A stretch of DNA of 7,488 bases from DATKSS01 sp035468355 (GTDB lineage Bacteria > Chloroflexota > Dormibacteria > Dormibacterales > Dormibacteraceae). Below the pieces are notes generated by a model, which searched no databases, was not told where the DNA came from, and worked only from the letters and a program-made list of their open reading frames with translations. This document shows, piece after piece, positions 1-6,098 of the stretch. The position numbers were made by a program, and so were the translations under genes. The stretch is from NCBI GenBank assembly GCA_035468355.1, contig DATITA010000070.1, forward strand, positions 1 to 7,488, given 5' to 3'. Position 1 is the first letter of the stretch. Each line of letters opens with the position of its first letter.

Positions 1-725
1 ATCTTACCGAGCATACGATATTCGTCCGCGGCCTCGACCCCTTCGAGCGCGCGCAGGTGGCGCGTGACGGTGTCCACGTCGCCGCGCCGGATCGGGCCGG
101 TCAGCGCTGCCACGGGCCCATGGCGGCGAATGTTGGCGACAGCCCCCTCGACGAGTGGCATCAGCGCAGCAACGCTTTCGGCCTCGGTCCAGCCGATCTC
201 CCGCAAGAGCCTGACCGCCTCGGCCACCACGACGTCCAGATAGTTCGAGGCGAAGACCGCCGCCGCGTGATACAGCACGCGGTCCGCATCCCCGACCTGT
301 TTGGGCGTGGCGCCCAGCAACCGCGCGAGCGCGCGCAGGCGCCTGGTCAGGGACGCCGAGCTGGCGTCGACCGCGACCGTGATCCCTCTGAAAGCCTCAG
401 GCGGTCGTGGCGCCGGGAACGACTGCAGGGGATGGAACGAGCCGGTGGCGTGTCGCGGCCGCAGAGCGTCCAGCGCATCCAGGCCGAGGGCGCCGCTGAG
501 GTGCACGAACGCGAGCGTGCCCGGGGCTGCGGCCAGCCGGCCGCCCACGTCCCGCACGGCGCCGTCGGGGACCGCCAGGAAGACGATGGCGCCCGGACCG
601 ATGGTGCCGACGACCTTCTCCAGGCCGTGCCCGCTGACCAGCCTGGCCGGTTGACCGGCCGCCTTCAGCGCCCGCGCGAGGCTTCGGCCCAGGTTGCCCC
701 GGCCCGCAACGACGATGCCCGTCAC
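1..725 (-). CDS. Rossmann-fold + DUF2520 domain protein, partial (3' end beyond window)
   Basis: Seen: an open frame of 241 codons from a GTG at 725 to the left edge, with no stop inside the window. The N-terminus has a beta strand and a dinucleotide-binding GRGNLG loop (residues 8-13), then FLAVPDGAVRDV (49-60) and HLSGALGLDAL (75-85), typical of an NADP-binding half. The DUF2520 half carries the GSFHPLQSF signature (95-103) and a helical stretch with LYHAAAVFASNYL (151-163). Family proteins are about 250-290 residues, so only the tail is missing. The GTG is the only start available, because the in-frame codon seven triplets upstream is the ftsH TAG. I see no clear Shine-Dalgarno, so translation may depend on coupling to ftsH, 18 nt upstream. 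Known: in actinobacteria such genes lie beside panC/panD. Its substrate is not known, and the oxidoreductase role is inferred from the fold only. Confidence 0.88.
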   Translation of the reverse strand, partial: MTGIVVAGRGNLGRSLARALKAAGQPARLVSGHGLEKVVGTIGPGAIVFLAVPDGAVRDVGGRLAAAPGTLAFVHLSGALGLDALDALRPRHATGSFHPLQSFPAPRPPEAFRGITVAVDASSASLTRRLRALARLLGATPKQVGDADRVLYHAAAVFASNYLDVVVAEAVRLLREIGWTEAESVAALMPLVEGAVANIRRHGPVAALTGPIRRGDVDTVTRHLRALEGVEAADEYRMLGK

Positions 726-743
726 CGGCGGGCGTCTGGCCTG

Positions 744-2603
744 CTACGAGGCTGAGGAGCTTGCCGCCGGGGCTTCGGGCGCCCCGCTCGCGAGGATCTC
801 GTCCAGCTCCTTGCCATCGAGCGTCTCGACGACCTTCAGCTTTTCGACGACCAGGTCCATCTGGTGGCGCTGCGCGGTGAGGATGGTCTTGGCGGTCTGG
901 TAGCCGTGGTCGACGATGCTGCGGATCTCCTCGTCGATGATCGCGGCCACCTCTTCGGAGTAGTTCCTCTGCTCGCCCAGGTCCCGGCCGAGGAAGACCA
1001 GCTCCTCGCGATGACCCATCGCGACCGTGCCGAGCTTGTCCGACATCCCCCACTGGGTCACCATCCGGCGGGCCATCTGCGTCGCCCTCTGGATGTCGTT
1101 CTCGGCGCCCGAGGTGATGTCCTTGAAGACGATCTCCTCCGCGACCCGCCCACCCATGATCCCGGCGATCTGGTCCATCAGCTCGTCGCGAGAGATGAGG
1201 TACTTGTCCTCTTCAGGCAGGCTCATGGTCCAGCCCAGGGCCATGCCCCGCGAGATTATCGAGACCTTGTGCACCGGGTCGGTGTGCGGCAACGCCTTCA
1301 TCACCAGGGCGTGGCCTACCTCGTGGTACGCGATGATCTCCTTCTCCTTGTCGGAGATGCGGCGGCTCTTCCGCTCCGGACCCGCGATCACGCGGGCGAT
1401 CGCCTCCTCGAGCTCGTCCATGCCGATCACCTTCTTGTTGGCGCGGGCGGCCAGGATCGCGGCCTCATTGATGAGATTCGCGAGGTCGGCGCCGGAAAAT
1501 CCCGGCGTCTGGCGCGCAAGCACGTCGAGGTCCACCGTCGAGTCGAGCGGCTTGTTCCGCGCGTGCACGTCGAGGATCTGACGGCGCCCCTTGATGTCAG
1601 GCCGGTCGAGGGTGACGTGCCGGTCGAAGCGGCCGGGCCGCAGCAGGGCCGGGTCGAGGACGTCCGGCCGGTTCGTCGCCGCGATCACGATCACGTGCGT
1701 GTTGGTGTCGAAGCCGTCCATCTCCACCAGGAGCTGGTTCAGGGTCTGCTCGCGCTCGTCGTGGCCACCACCCAGGCCTGCCCCGCGCTGGCGGCCGACG
1801 GCGTCGATCTCGTCCACGAAGACGATGCACGGGGAGTTCTTCTTGGCCTGGTCGAACAGGTCGCGGACGCGGCTCGCGCCGACGCCCACGAACATCTCGA
1901 CGAACTCCGAGCCGGAGATCGAGAAGAACGGCACGCCCGCTTCGCCGGCGACCGCCTTGCTCAGCAGGGTCTTGCCGGTGCCTGGAGGCCCGACGAGCAG
2001 CACGCCCTTGGGAATGCGCGCGCCGAGGGCCACGAACTTCTCGGGATACTTGAGGAACTCGACGATCTCGGTGAGCTCTTGCTTGGCCTCCTCCACGCCC
2101 GCCACGTCGGCGAACGTGATGGCCGGCTTGTCGCCGGCGATCATGCGCGCGCGAGAGCGCCCGAATGAGATGGCCTGGTTGTTTCCGCTCTGCGTCTGCC
2201 TGAGGACCCACCACATGAAGGCGGCGATCAGGATCACCAGGATGATGTTGGGGAGCAGCACGCTGACGAGGTAGCTGCCGCTGCTGTTCTTGTCGATGGA
2301 GATGTCCACCGTGCCCCCGCCGTTCACCGAATCTGCCTGCAGCGTGGCGAGCCAAGTGCCGGATGCAGGGTCAGGCACGACGACGTTGTGCTTCGTGTGC
2401 GACGTGTCCGTGGCGACTCCGTCGGTGCCGTTGATCTCTAGGGACTTGACGCTCCCGGCTGCCGCCTGGTTCATCAGAGTCGAGTAATGCCAGTCGTTCG
2501 CGTTCTGGTTGCCCTGCAGCGATTGCCAGGTGAACCAGAACACCAGGCCGAGGACGACCACCAGTGCGAAATAAAACAGGCTGGAGCGGGGAAAGCGGCT
2601 CAA
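744..2603 (-). CDS. ftsH: ATP-dependent zinc metalloprotease FtsH
   Basis: This is a membrane-anchored AAA+ protease that unfolds and degrades damaged or regulatory membrane and cytoplasmic proteins as a hexamer. Seen in the 619-residue product: first membrane helix (about 9-26), a small extracytoplasmic domain (about 27-110), second helix (about 111-134), AAA+ module with Walker A GPPGTGKT (205-212), pore loop MFVGVGA (237-243), Walker B IVFVDE (260-265), and second region of homology ATNRPDVLDPALLRPGRFDR (309-328) with its arginine fingers. The peptidase domain has the zinc site HEVGH (427-431) and a likely third ligand D503 in GAENDIQRAT. The C-terminus ends in an Ala/Ser-rich tail. All key residues are present and length is typical. 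The start is TTG (2603-2601), supported by GAGGAG at 2611-2616 with 7 nt spacing. It overlaps the tilS TGA within TTGA, so coupled translation is likely. Confidence 0.98.
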   Translation of the reverse strand: MSRFPRSSLFYFALVVVLGLVFWFTWQSLQGNQNANDWHYSTLMNQAAAGSVKSLEINGTDGVATDTSHTKHNVVVPDPASGTWLATLQADSVNGGGTVDISIDKNSSGSYLVSVLLPNIILVILIAAFMWWVLRQTQSGNNQAISFGRSRARMIAGDKPAITFADVAGVEEAKQELTEIVEFLKYPEKFVALGARIPKGVLLVGPPGTGKTLLSKAVAGEAGVPFFSISGSEFVEMFVGVGASRVRDLFDQAKKNSPCIVFVDEIDAVGRQRGAGLGGGHDEREQTLNQLLVEMDGFDTNTHVIVIAATNRPDVLDPALLRPGRFDRHVTLDRPDIKGRRQILDVHARNKPLDSTVDLDVLARQTPGFSGADLANLINEAAILAARANKKVIGMDELEEAIARVIAGPERKSRRISDKEKEIIAYHEVGHALVMKALPHTDPVHKVSIISRGMALGWTMSLPEEDKYLISRDELMDQIAGIMGGRVAEEIVFKDITSGAENDIQRATQMARRMVTQWGMSDKLGTVAMGHREELVFLGRDLGEQRNYSEEVAAIIDEEIRSIVDHGYQTAKTILTAQRHQMDLVVEKLKVVETLDGKELDEILASGAPEAPAASSSAS

Positions 2604-3931
2604 GTGGATTCTCCTCGAGGACTCTTCCGGGTTTCTAGCCTAACAACTTTGGCGGGGAAGCGGGCCGGCATCGGGTCCACGCTCACATGCAGCGCTCGCC
2701 TGCCCGGGAGGCTCGCGTGGTCCTCGTCTACCGCCACGCCAGGAACCCAGGCGAGCCGGTCGCCCGCAAACACCAGCGGCCAGGCGTCTCGATCCTCGCG
2801 CGGAACGAGCGAATCGACAAAGACATCCTGCAGCTTGCGCGTGCCGCGACCGCCAGCGGGACGAAAACGAAGGCCCGGCGTGCGATAGCCCAATCTCAGG
2901 TCCAGGCCCTCATGCAGATGCGCCACGTCACGGTCCGAGCAGCCTGCGCACGCCCTCACCTGGAGGCGCGCGGACGCTGCAGCGATTTCGCTCCGCGCCC
3001 GGGTGATCTGCATGGAGTCGCCCACGATACGGAAACGCAGACCTCGGGGAAGATCGACGCCACGTCCGCCCCGTCCTCCTCGCGCGAGACGCAACATCGC
3101 GTCGAGCTGACGCCTCGAAAGGCCGGGTTCGGCGCCGCCCGCACGACGGTAGAGAACGGCAAGGATCTCCATCGCCACAGGTTCGGGGAGGGCGCTCAGA
3201 CTGGATGCGGTCGGGGGCCCGCCCTCGACCACGGCTGAGGCTTGCGCGACTGCCGAGTCGTGCAGCCGCGAGGTTTGCTCGGCGGCTGCGTGAAACCGCG
3301 CGAGGATCCCCGGGCGATCCCGCTCCAGCGCCGGCAGGATGTCCAGCCGGGCCCTGACCCGCGCGTGCTTGCGGTCGACGTTGGCCGGGTCGGCGTGCGC
3401 GACGATGCCGCGGCGTCGCAGGAATTCCACCACCTCAATCCTCCATACGTTCAGCCACGGACGCACGTAACGCCCGCGGGCAGCGGGCATGCCCCGAAAG
3501 CCGGCGAGGCCGCAGCCGCGCAGCATGTGCAGCACGACTCCTTCGACCAGGTCGTCTGCGGTGTGCGCCAGCGCCACAGCTGCTGCTCCGGATTCGTCCG
3601 CCGCGCGGTCGAGAAATGCGTAGCGAAGGTCTCGCGCGCCGGCCTGCATCGATCCTCGAGGCATCGCCTCAGTGCGCCGCTCGGTGATCAGAGCGATGTG
3701 CAGGCCATCGCACAGAGCGCGCACCTGTCCGGCGACTTCCTCGGACCCTGGCCTCAGCGCATGGTCGTAATGCGCGGCCACGACGTCCAGGCCGGATTCG
3801 CGTGCCGCCACGACGAGCGCCGTCGAGTCGGGCCCTCCGGAGACCGCCACCAGCAGGCGCGCGCGTGGCGCGATAAGCGGTGATCGTTGGAGGGCGGCGA
3901 GGAGAGGTTCCGCGGACTCGGGGCTGAGCAT
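2600..3931 (-). CDS. tilS: tRNA(Ile)-lysidine synthase TilS
   Basis: The enzyme uses ATP and lysine to turn the wobble C of the CAU anticodon of tRNA-Ile2 into lysidine, switching it from Met to Ile decoding. Seen in 443 residues: PP-loop SGGPDST (31-37) after a hydrophobic strand, HYDHALRPGS (54-63), AHTADDLVEGVVLHMLRG (122-139), then DPANVDRKHARVRARLDILP (181-200), the counterpart of the family's N...RNRIR..LLP motif. The C-terminal TilS domain has LRFRPAGGRGTRKLQDVFVD (354-373) and VPREDRDAWPL (376-386). Two usually conserved positions differ: DDQxET reads DDLVEG, and the RNRIR asparagine is Val. The fold-defining parts are intact, so I take it as functional. The ATG at 3931 places the PP-loop at the usual distance. 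It is the first gene of a tilS-ftsH-DUF2520 run and is divergent from a decayed antitoxin. The hpt gene often found after tilS is absent. Confidence 0.95.
   Translation of the reverse strand: MLSPESAEPLLAALQRSPLIAPRARLLVAVSGGPDSTALVVAARESGLDVVAAHYDHALRPGSEEVAGQVRALCDGLHIALITERRTEAMPRGSMQAGARDLRYAFLDRAADESGAAAVALAHTADDLVEGVVLHMLRGCGLAGFRGMPAARGRYVRPWLNVWRIEVVEFLRRRGIVAHADPANVDRKHARVRARLDILPALERDRPGILARFHAAAEQTSRLHDSAVAQASAVVEGGPPTASSLSALPEPVAMEILAVLYRRAGGAEPGLSRRQLDAMLRLARGGRGGRGVDLPRGLRFRIVGDSMQITRARSEIAAASARLQVRACAGCSDRDVAHLHEGLDLRLGYRTPGLRFRPAGGRGTRKLQDVFVDSLVPREDRDAWPLVFAGDRLAWVPGVAVDEDHASLPGRRALHVSVDPMPARFPAKVVRLETRKSPRGEST
2611..2616 (-). promoter_or_regulatory. Ribosome binding site deciding the ftsH TTG start
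   Basis: On the minus strand GAGGAG lies 7 nt before a TTG codon, inside the last codons of tilS. No ATG is nearby in that frame. The ideal spacing and the TTGA stop/start overlap choose TTG 2603-2601 as the ftsH start. Confidence 0.8.
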
Positions 3932-3978
3932 GGTGGGCCGTGCCTACCGTAACCCGAACCAACCGAATGTAGTCGCGC

Positions 3979-3988
3979 CCGGATCCGG
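3979..3988. other. 10-bp perfect palindrome in the divergent gap upstream of tilS
   Basis: CCGGATCCGG is a perfect palindrome. It lies between the tilS start (3931) and the first codon of the antitoxin remnant (3999). It could be an operator of the former toxin-antitoxin locus or of tilS, but a 10-bp GC-rich palindrome can arise by chance. No convincing -35/-10 pair was found on either strand in this gap. Confidence 0.25.
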
Positions 3989-3998
3989 CTGTAGGGTG

Positions 3999-4076
3999 AT
4001 GCCGTCGCTTGCTACGACAAGGCTCCGAAAGGATGTTGATGAACGCATCGACCAGGATCCGCGACCGCGTGCCTGA
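3999..4076 (+). pseudogene. Truncated ribbon-helix-helix antitoxin remnant (VapB-like)
   Basis: An ATG-started frame of 25 codons ends at TGA 4074-4076. Its first part, LATTRLRKDVDERIDQ, resembles the N-terminal beta strand and first helix of ribbon-helix-helix antitoxins that bind their own promoter. The remaining residues (DPRPRA) do not continue the fold, and the usual 60-90 residue length is not reached. The 3' part has therefore probably been deleted. It sits directly upstream of the broken vapC on the same strand, the normal antitoxin-toxin order. The assignment rests on a short motif plus context and could be wrong in detail. Confidence 0.5.
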
Positions 4077-4314
4077 GTCACGACGTACGCGCGAATAATC
4101 GACACGTCGGTCTTGATCGACCGATGCGGCTCGAGCTTATGGGAGGGTCTTCGCTGCAATCACGGGCGCGGGAAGGAAGGCGCGAGGCAAGCGCGCAATG
4201 GATCTGCTCATCGCGGCTACCGCTCGTTCGGTCTGCCTGTCCGTGTACACCCGGAACATCGACGACTTCAGCGGACTGGAGGGCGTGGTCGACATCGTCG
4301 AGATCCGGACCTGA
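4077..4314 (+). pseudogene. Decayed VapC PIN-domain toxin with internal deletion and frameshift
   Basis: VapC toxins are PIN-domain RNases of type II toxin-antitoxin systems. In one frame (4077-4121, directly after the antitoxin stop) the codons read VTTYARIIDTSVLID, which matches a VapC N-terminus including the first catalytic Asp in IDTSVLID. The rest lies in another frame (4117-4314): DAARAYGRVFAAI, then MDLLIAATARSVCLSVYTRN and DDFSGLEGV, the typical C-terminal third with the late acidic residues of the PIN site. The central part, which would carry the middle catalytic Glu, is missing. I estimate 50-60 residues lost against the usual length of about 130. No start codon opens the first piece (GTC stands where GTG might have been). 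It is convergent with the gene ending at 4332. The VapC assignment of the C-terminal part is strong. Confidence 0.8.
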
Positions 4315-4331
4315 ATTCAACATCAGGAAGA

Positions 4332-4937
4332 TCAGGAGGCTGACTTCGCGCGGCCATCGCGTCGCCCCCAGCCGTTGCGTAGTGGCGGTAGGTCTGTGAG
4401 CCCCGGGTCGGCTGGCGGCTGGGTTTCACCGTCGTCGCCACTCCATCCTCTGCCGTACTGGTCTGGAATGCTGCCCCATCCGAAATGGGGCACCGGCTCC
4501 TTCGGCACGAGGCCGAAGGTCTCAACCGGATCGATGTGTGACTTGCCCACCGTGCAGAGATGAGCCCAGTCGTCGCCTAGGTCGAACACATAGATGAACT
4601 GCTCGCCGACTTTGAGGCGGGACAGATTGAGCCGGCCCTCGTCCAGAACCGCGTCATCGAAGTCAGAATCTGGATCAGCGGCTCCGATGCGCGTTCCATC
4701 ACCGAGCTCGAACTCGTGCAGATGTGAGCGATCCCATCTTGCAAACCCATCGTCAATCGCGCCGGCAAGCTGACCAAATGAGTGGCTCACGGAAGCCGCG
4801 ATGAGCCGGCCCGGCCGCGGCCACAAATGTTGACCGCGCCCTTCGACCAGCTCCACCTGAACCGAGATCCAGGCGCCCACCCGCGAAGCCTTCGCCAGGC
4901 TGCGACTCCCGGTCGGCGCACCGGCTCGTCTCTTCAT
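4332..4937 (-). CDS. Plasmid pRiA4b ORF-3 / IS1096 TnpR-like family protein
   Basis: The family is named after a plasmid ORF and the passenger gene of IS1096. Its biochemical function is not established. Seen in 201 residues: a strand-rich N-terminal part (ISVQVELVEGRG, 24-35), SFGQLAGAIDDGFARWDRSH (53-72) leading into LHEF, the family core VFDLGDDWAH (117-126), and PHFGWGSIPDQYGRGW (150-165). These motifs occur in the family's usual order and spacing. The last 30 residues are Pro/Arg-rich and unconserved. The ATG at 4937 has no clear Shine-Dalgarno. A GTG at codon 20 is an alternative that would place the start close to the conserved region. No transposase accompanies it, so a mobile origin is only suggested by the family name and by the decayed toxin-antitoxin genes on both sides. 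It starts 5 nt after the stop of an antitoxin fragment. Confidence 0.75.
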   Translation of the reverse strand: MKRRAGAPTGSRSLAKASRVGAWISVQVELVEGRGQHLWPRPGRLIAASVSHSFGQLAGAIDDGFARWDRSHLHEFELGDGTRIGAADPDSDFDDAVLDEGRLNLSRLKVGEQFIYVFDLGDDWAHLCTVGKSHIDPVETFGLVPKEPVPHFGWGSIPDQYGRGWSGDDGETQPPADPGLTDLPPLRNGWGRRDGRAKSAS

Positions 4938-4942
4938 CTAGA

Positions 4943-5134
4943 TCACAGTAGGCCGAGTCGGTGCCGGCGAGTCGACCGCCCTTGGGATTCATCGGTTGAG
5001 ATCACGAGCTCTCGTTTCACCTCTTCCCACGGAGTGACTCGGCCGGCCGCGCCGTCTGCCTGACTTTCGGCCAGAGCAGCCATCTGGTCCCCGTCGCTCA
5101 GCACCTCGATAGTCTCGATCAAGGAGTCGTAACC
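4943..5134 (-). pseudogene. Orphan C-terminal fragment of a Phd/YefM-family antitoxin
   Basis: Immediately after the acetyltransferase TAG (5137-5135), and in the same frame, 63 sense codons run to TGA 4945-4943. They encode YDSLIETIEVLSDGDQMAAL followed by GRVTPWEEVKREL. This is the toxin-binding C-terminal half of Phd/YefM antitoxins, normally preceded by about 40 residues of DNA-binding domain. That N-terminal domain is absent, no good start precedes the fragment, and no RelE/ParE-type toxin follows. The last 20 or so codons (VISTDES... to GLL) look unrelated, consistent with a second breakpoint. An internal ATG at codon 18 could in principle yield a 46-residue peptide, but I see no Shine-Dalgarno for it. 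Confidence 0.72.
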
Positions 5135-5713
5135 CTAAGGATCACGCAACCCGACGGCATCGTGGCGCCAGAAGACTTCGGGATAGACGAGTGTTCCGGT
5201 CATCCAGGGCTCATGGGCGGCCAGCAGCACGCACTGGAAGGCGCGATCCGGGATGCGTAACGACGGCTTGCGGAATCCAAGGGCACCTGCCTCGACGAAC
5301 CCGGCGCGCGCGTAGTAGGCCGGGTCGCCCTCGAGGAAGACGACTGGACACTGCTGCTCGTCGGCACGTCTGAGCGCTTCTCGGATGAGTGCTGTGCCCA
5401 CGCCGCGGCCCTGAGCCGACGGGATCACACCGAGCGGACCCAGCACCAGGACGGTCACGAGCCGCGGCGGGGCGTCAAGGACCGCTGGAGTGAGCATGAT
5501 ATGGCCGACCACCCCCCCTTCGGCGGCCTCGGCAACGAGTGAACAACCTTGATCGGGGGTCACGAGCAGTCGCAGGTCGTCCACGAGAGCGGCCACACGG
5601 TCGCCGCGCACCGGGTGATGGCGCGGCCCCTCCTCGTCGAAGGCCATCCGTTGCACCACCGCGATCGCATCGTGGTCCTCGCGCCGGTCGGGGCGGACAG
5701 TCAGGTCGCGCAT
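5135..5713 (-). CDS. GNAT family N-acetyltransferase (YhbS-like)
   Basis: The product is a probable acetyl-CoA-dependent acyltransferase of unknown substrate. Seen in 192 residues: N-terminal RPDRREDHDAIAVV (7-20), beta strands around VVGHIMLTPAVL (68-79), the acetyl-CoA pyrophosphate-binding motif in LGPLGVIPSAQGRGVGTALI (91-110) with QGRGVG at 101-106, and the motif B region GDPAYYARAGF (129-139). The C-terminus GTLVYPEVFWRHDAVGLR (173-190) is that of YhbS-like proteins. It appears complete. The start at ATG 5713 gives the standard N-terminus, but no clear Shine-Dalgarno is visible. It lies 65 nt downstream of a tRNA with no convincing terminator between, so read-through from the tRNA transcript is possible. 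Directly after its stop comes an antitoxin fragment in frame, suggesting a deletion junction at its 3' end. Confidence 0.9.
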   Translation of the reverse strand: MRDLTVRPDRREDHDAIAVVQRMAFDEEGPRHHPVRGDRVAALVDDLRLLVTPDQGCSLVAEAAEGGVVGHIMLTPAVLDAPPRLVTVLVLGPLGVIPSAQGRGVGTALIREALRRADEQQCPVVFLEGDPAYYARAGFVEAGALGFRKPSLRIPDRAFQCVLLAAHEPWMTGTLVYPEVFWRHDAVGLRDP

Positions 5714-5778
5714 CTGAATTTGCTGCGGATGGCCCGATTAGCTTTGCGCGCTGGTGGTGTAGATGAAGTCCAGACTGG

Positions 5779-5854
5779 TGGTGGTGCCGGCTGGACTCGA
5801 ACCAGCGACAACGCGATTATGAGTCGCGCGCTCTACCACCTGAGCTACGGCACC
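5779..5854 (-). tRNA. tRNA with CAT anticodon (elongator Met or Ile2)
   Basis: It folds as a complete 76-nt cloverleaf with encoded CCA. Acceptor GGTGCCG pairs with CGGCACC. D stem is GCTC/GAGC, anticodon stem CGCGA/TCGCG with loop CTCATAA (anticodon CAT), and T stem GCTGG/CCAGC with loop TTCGAGT. Discriminator base is A. The first pair is G-C and the three G-C pairs of initiators are absent, so it is not fMet. The anticodon arm and T arm resemble bacterial tRNA-Ile2, the TilS substrate, as much as elongator Met, so the amino acid is left open. Confidence 0.93.
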
Positions 5855-5875
5855 ACAACAGGGGCGCCAGCAATC

Positions 5876-5959
5876 CTAGCGAGCGCTTGCCGCCCGCGCC
5901 TTCGTCTTGCGCTTCTTCGTCCGGCGCTTCGCAAGCGCCACTCGCTTTCTCTTGTTCAC
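5876..5959 (-). CDS. Very small, highly basic protein (27 aa) between two tRNA genes
   Basis: Not recognised. A GTG start (5959-5957) is preceded by GGAG with 5 nt spacing and followed by 27 codons to TAG 5878-5876. The peptide (M)NKRKRVALAKRRTKKRK... is half basic: 7 Lys and 7 Arg of 27, with the remainder mostly Ala and no acidic residue. This composition is that of mini ribosomal proteins or nucleic-acid-binding, protamine-like peptides. It is too short for a membrane segment or enzyme. It lies 59 nt after initiator tRNA and 21 nt before the second CAT tRNA, all on one strand, so it is probably read from the same precursor. A low-complexity chance ORF is possible in GC-rich DNA, but the Shine-Dalgarno and snug fit argue for a gene. 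The frame is open further upstream, through the tRNA-fMet gene, without a plausible start. Confidence 0.55.
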   Translation of the reverse strand: MNKRKRVALAKRRTKKRKTKARAASAR

Positions 5960-6018
5960 GCTCGCTCCGAATGCCGGCGGCGAAGCCCAGGTGCGACTGG
6001 CTCCGTGGTGAGGTTGCT

Positions 6019-6093
6019 TGGTTGCGGAGCTTGGATTCGAACCAAGGACCTTCGGGTTATGAGCCCGACGAGCTGCCGCTGCTCCACTCCGCG
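6019..6093 (-). tRNA. Initiator tRNA-fMet (CAT)
   Basis: A complete cloverleaf of 75 nt with encoded CCA. Acceptor CGCGGAG faces CTCCGCA, leaving the C1xA72 mismatch that marks bacterial initiators. The anticodon stem TCGGG/CCCGA has the three consecutive G-C pairs also required, around loop CTCATAA (anticodon CAT). T arm is CTTGG-TTCGAAT-CCAAG. The D arm is GAGC-AGCGGCA-GCTC. Its 7-nt loop is two shorter than in the 77-nt initiators I know best, but keeps the GG pair. Confidence 0.97.
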
Positions 6094-6098
6094 TTCGA

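Noticed and set aside
57..755. 232-codon plus-strand frame opposite the DUF2520 gene
   Set aside because: Low-complexity shadow frame. The minus strand encodes clear GRGNLG and GSFHPLQSF motifs over the same bases.
864..2168. 434-codon open frame on the plus strand, antisense to ftsH
   Set aside because: Its protein is Arg/His/Asp/Val-rich without motifs, as expected from the complement of GC-rich codons of a certain gene. There is no ribosome site, and ftsH fully explains the conservation.
3932..3998. A tilS promoter in the divergent gap
   Set aside because: TACATT- and TACGGT-like boxes exist on the minus strand, but none has a matching -35 or TGn extension at a sensible distance.
4753..5063. 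Small overlapping frames on both strands around 4753-5063
   Set aside because: They are shadows of the TnpR-like gene and of the antitoxin fragment, with no motifs or ribosome sites.
5714..5778. Terminator after the CAT tRNA, or a GNAT promoter
   Set aside because: Only a tiny CCAG/CTGG inverted repeat and no T tract are visible, and no convincing promoter hexamers were found.
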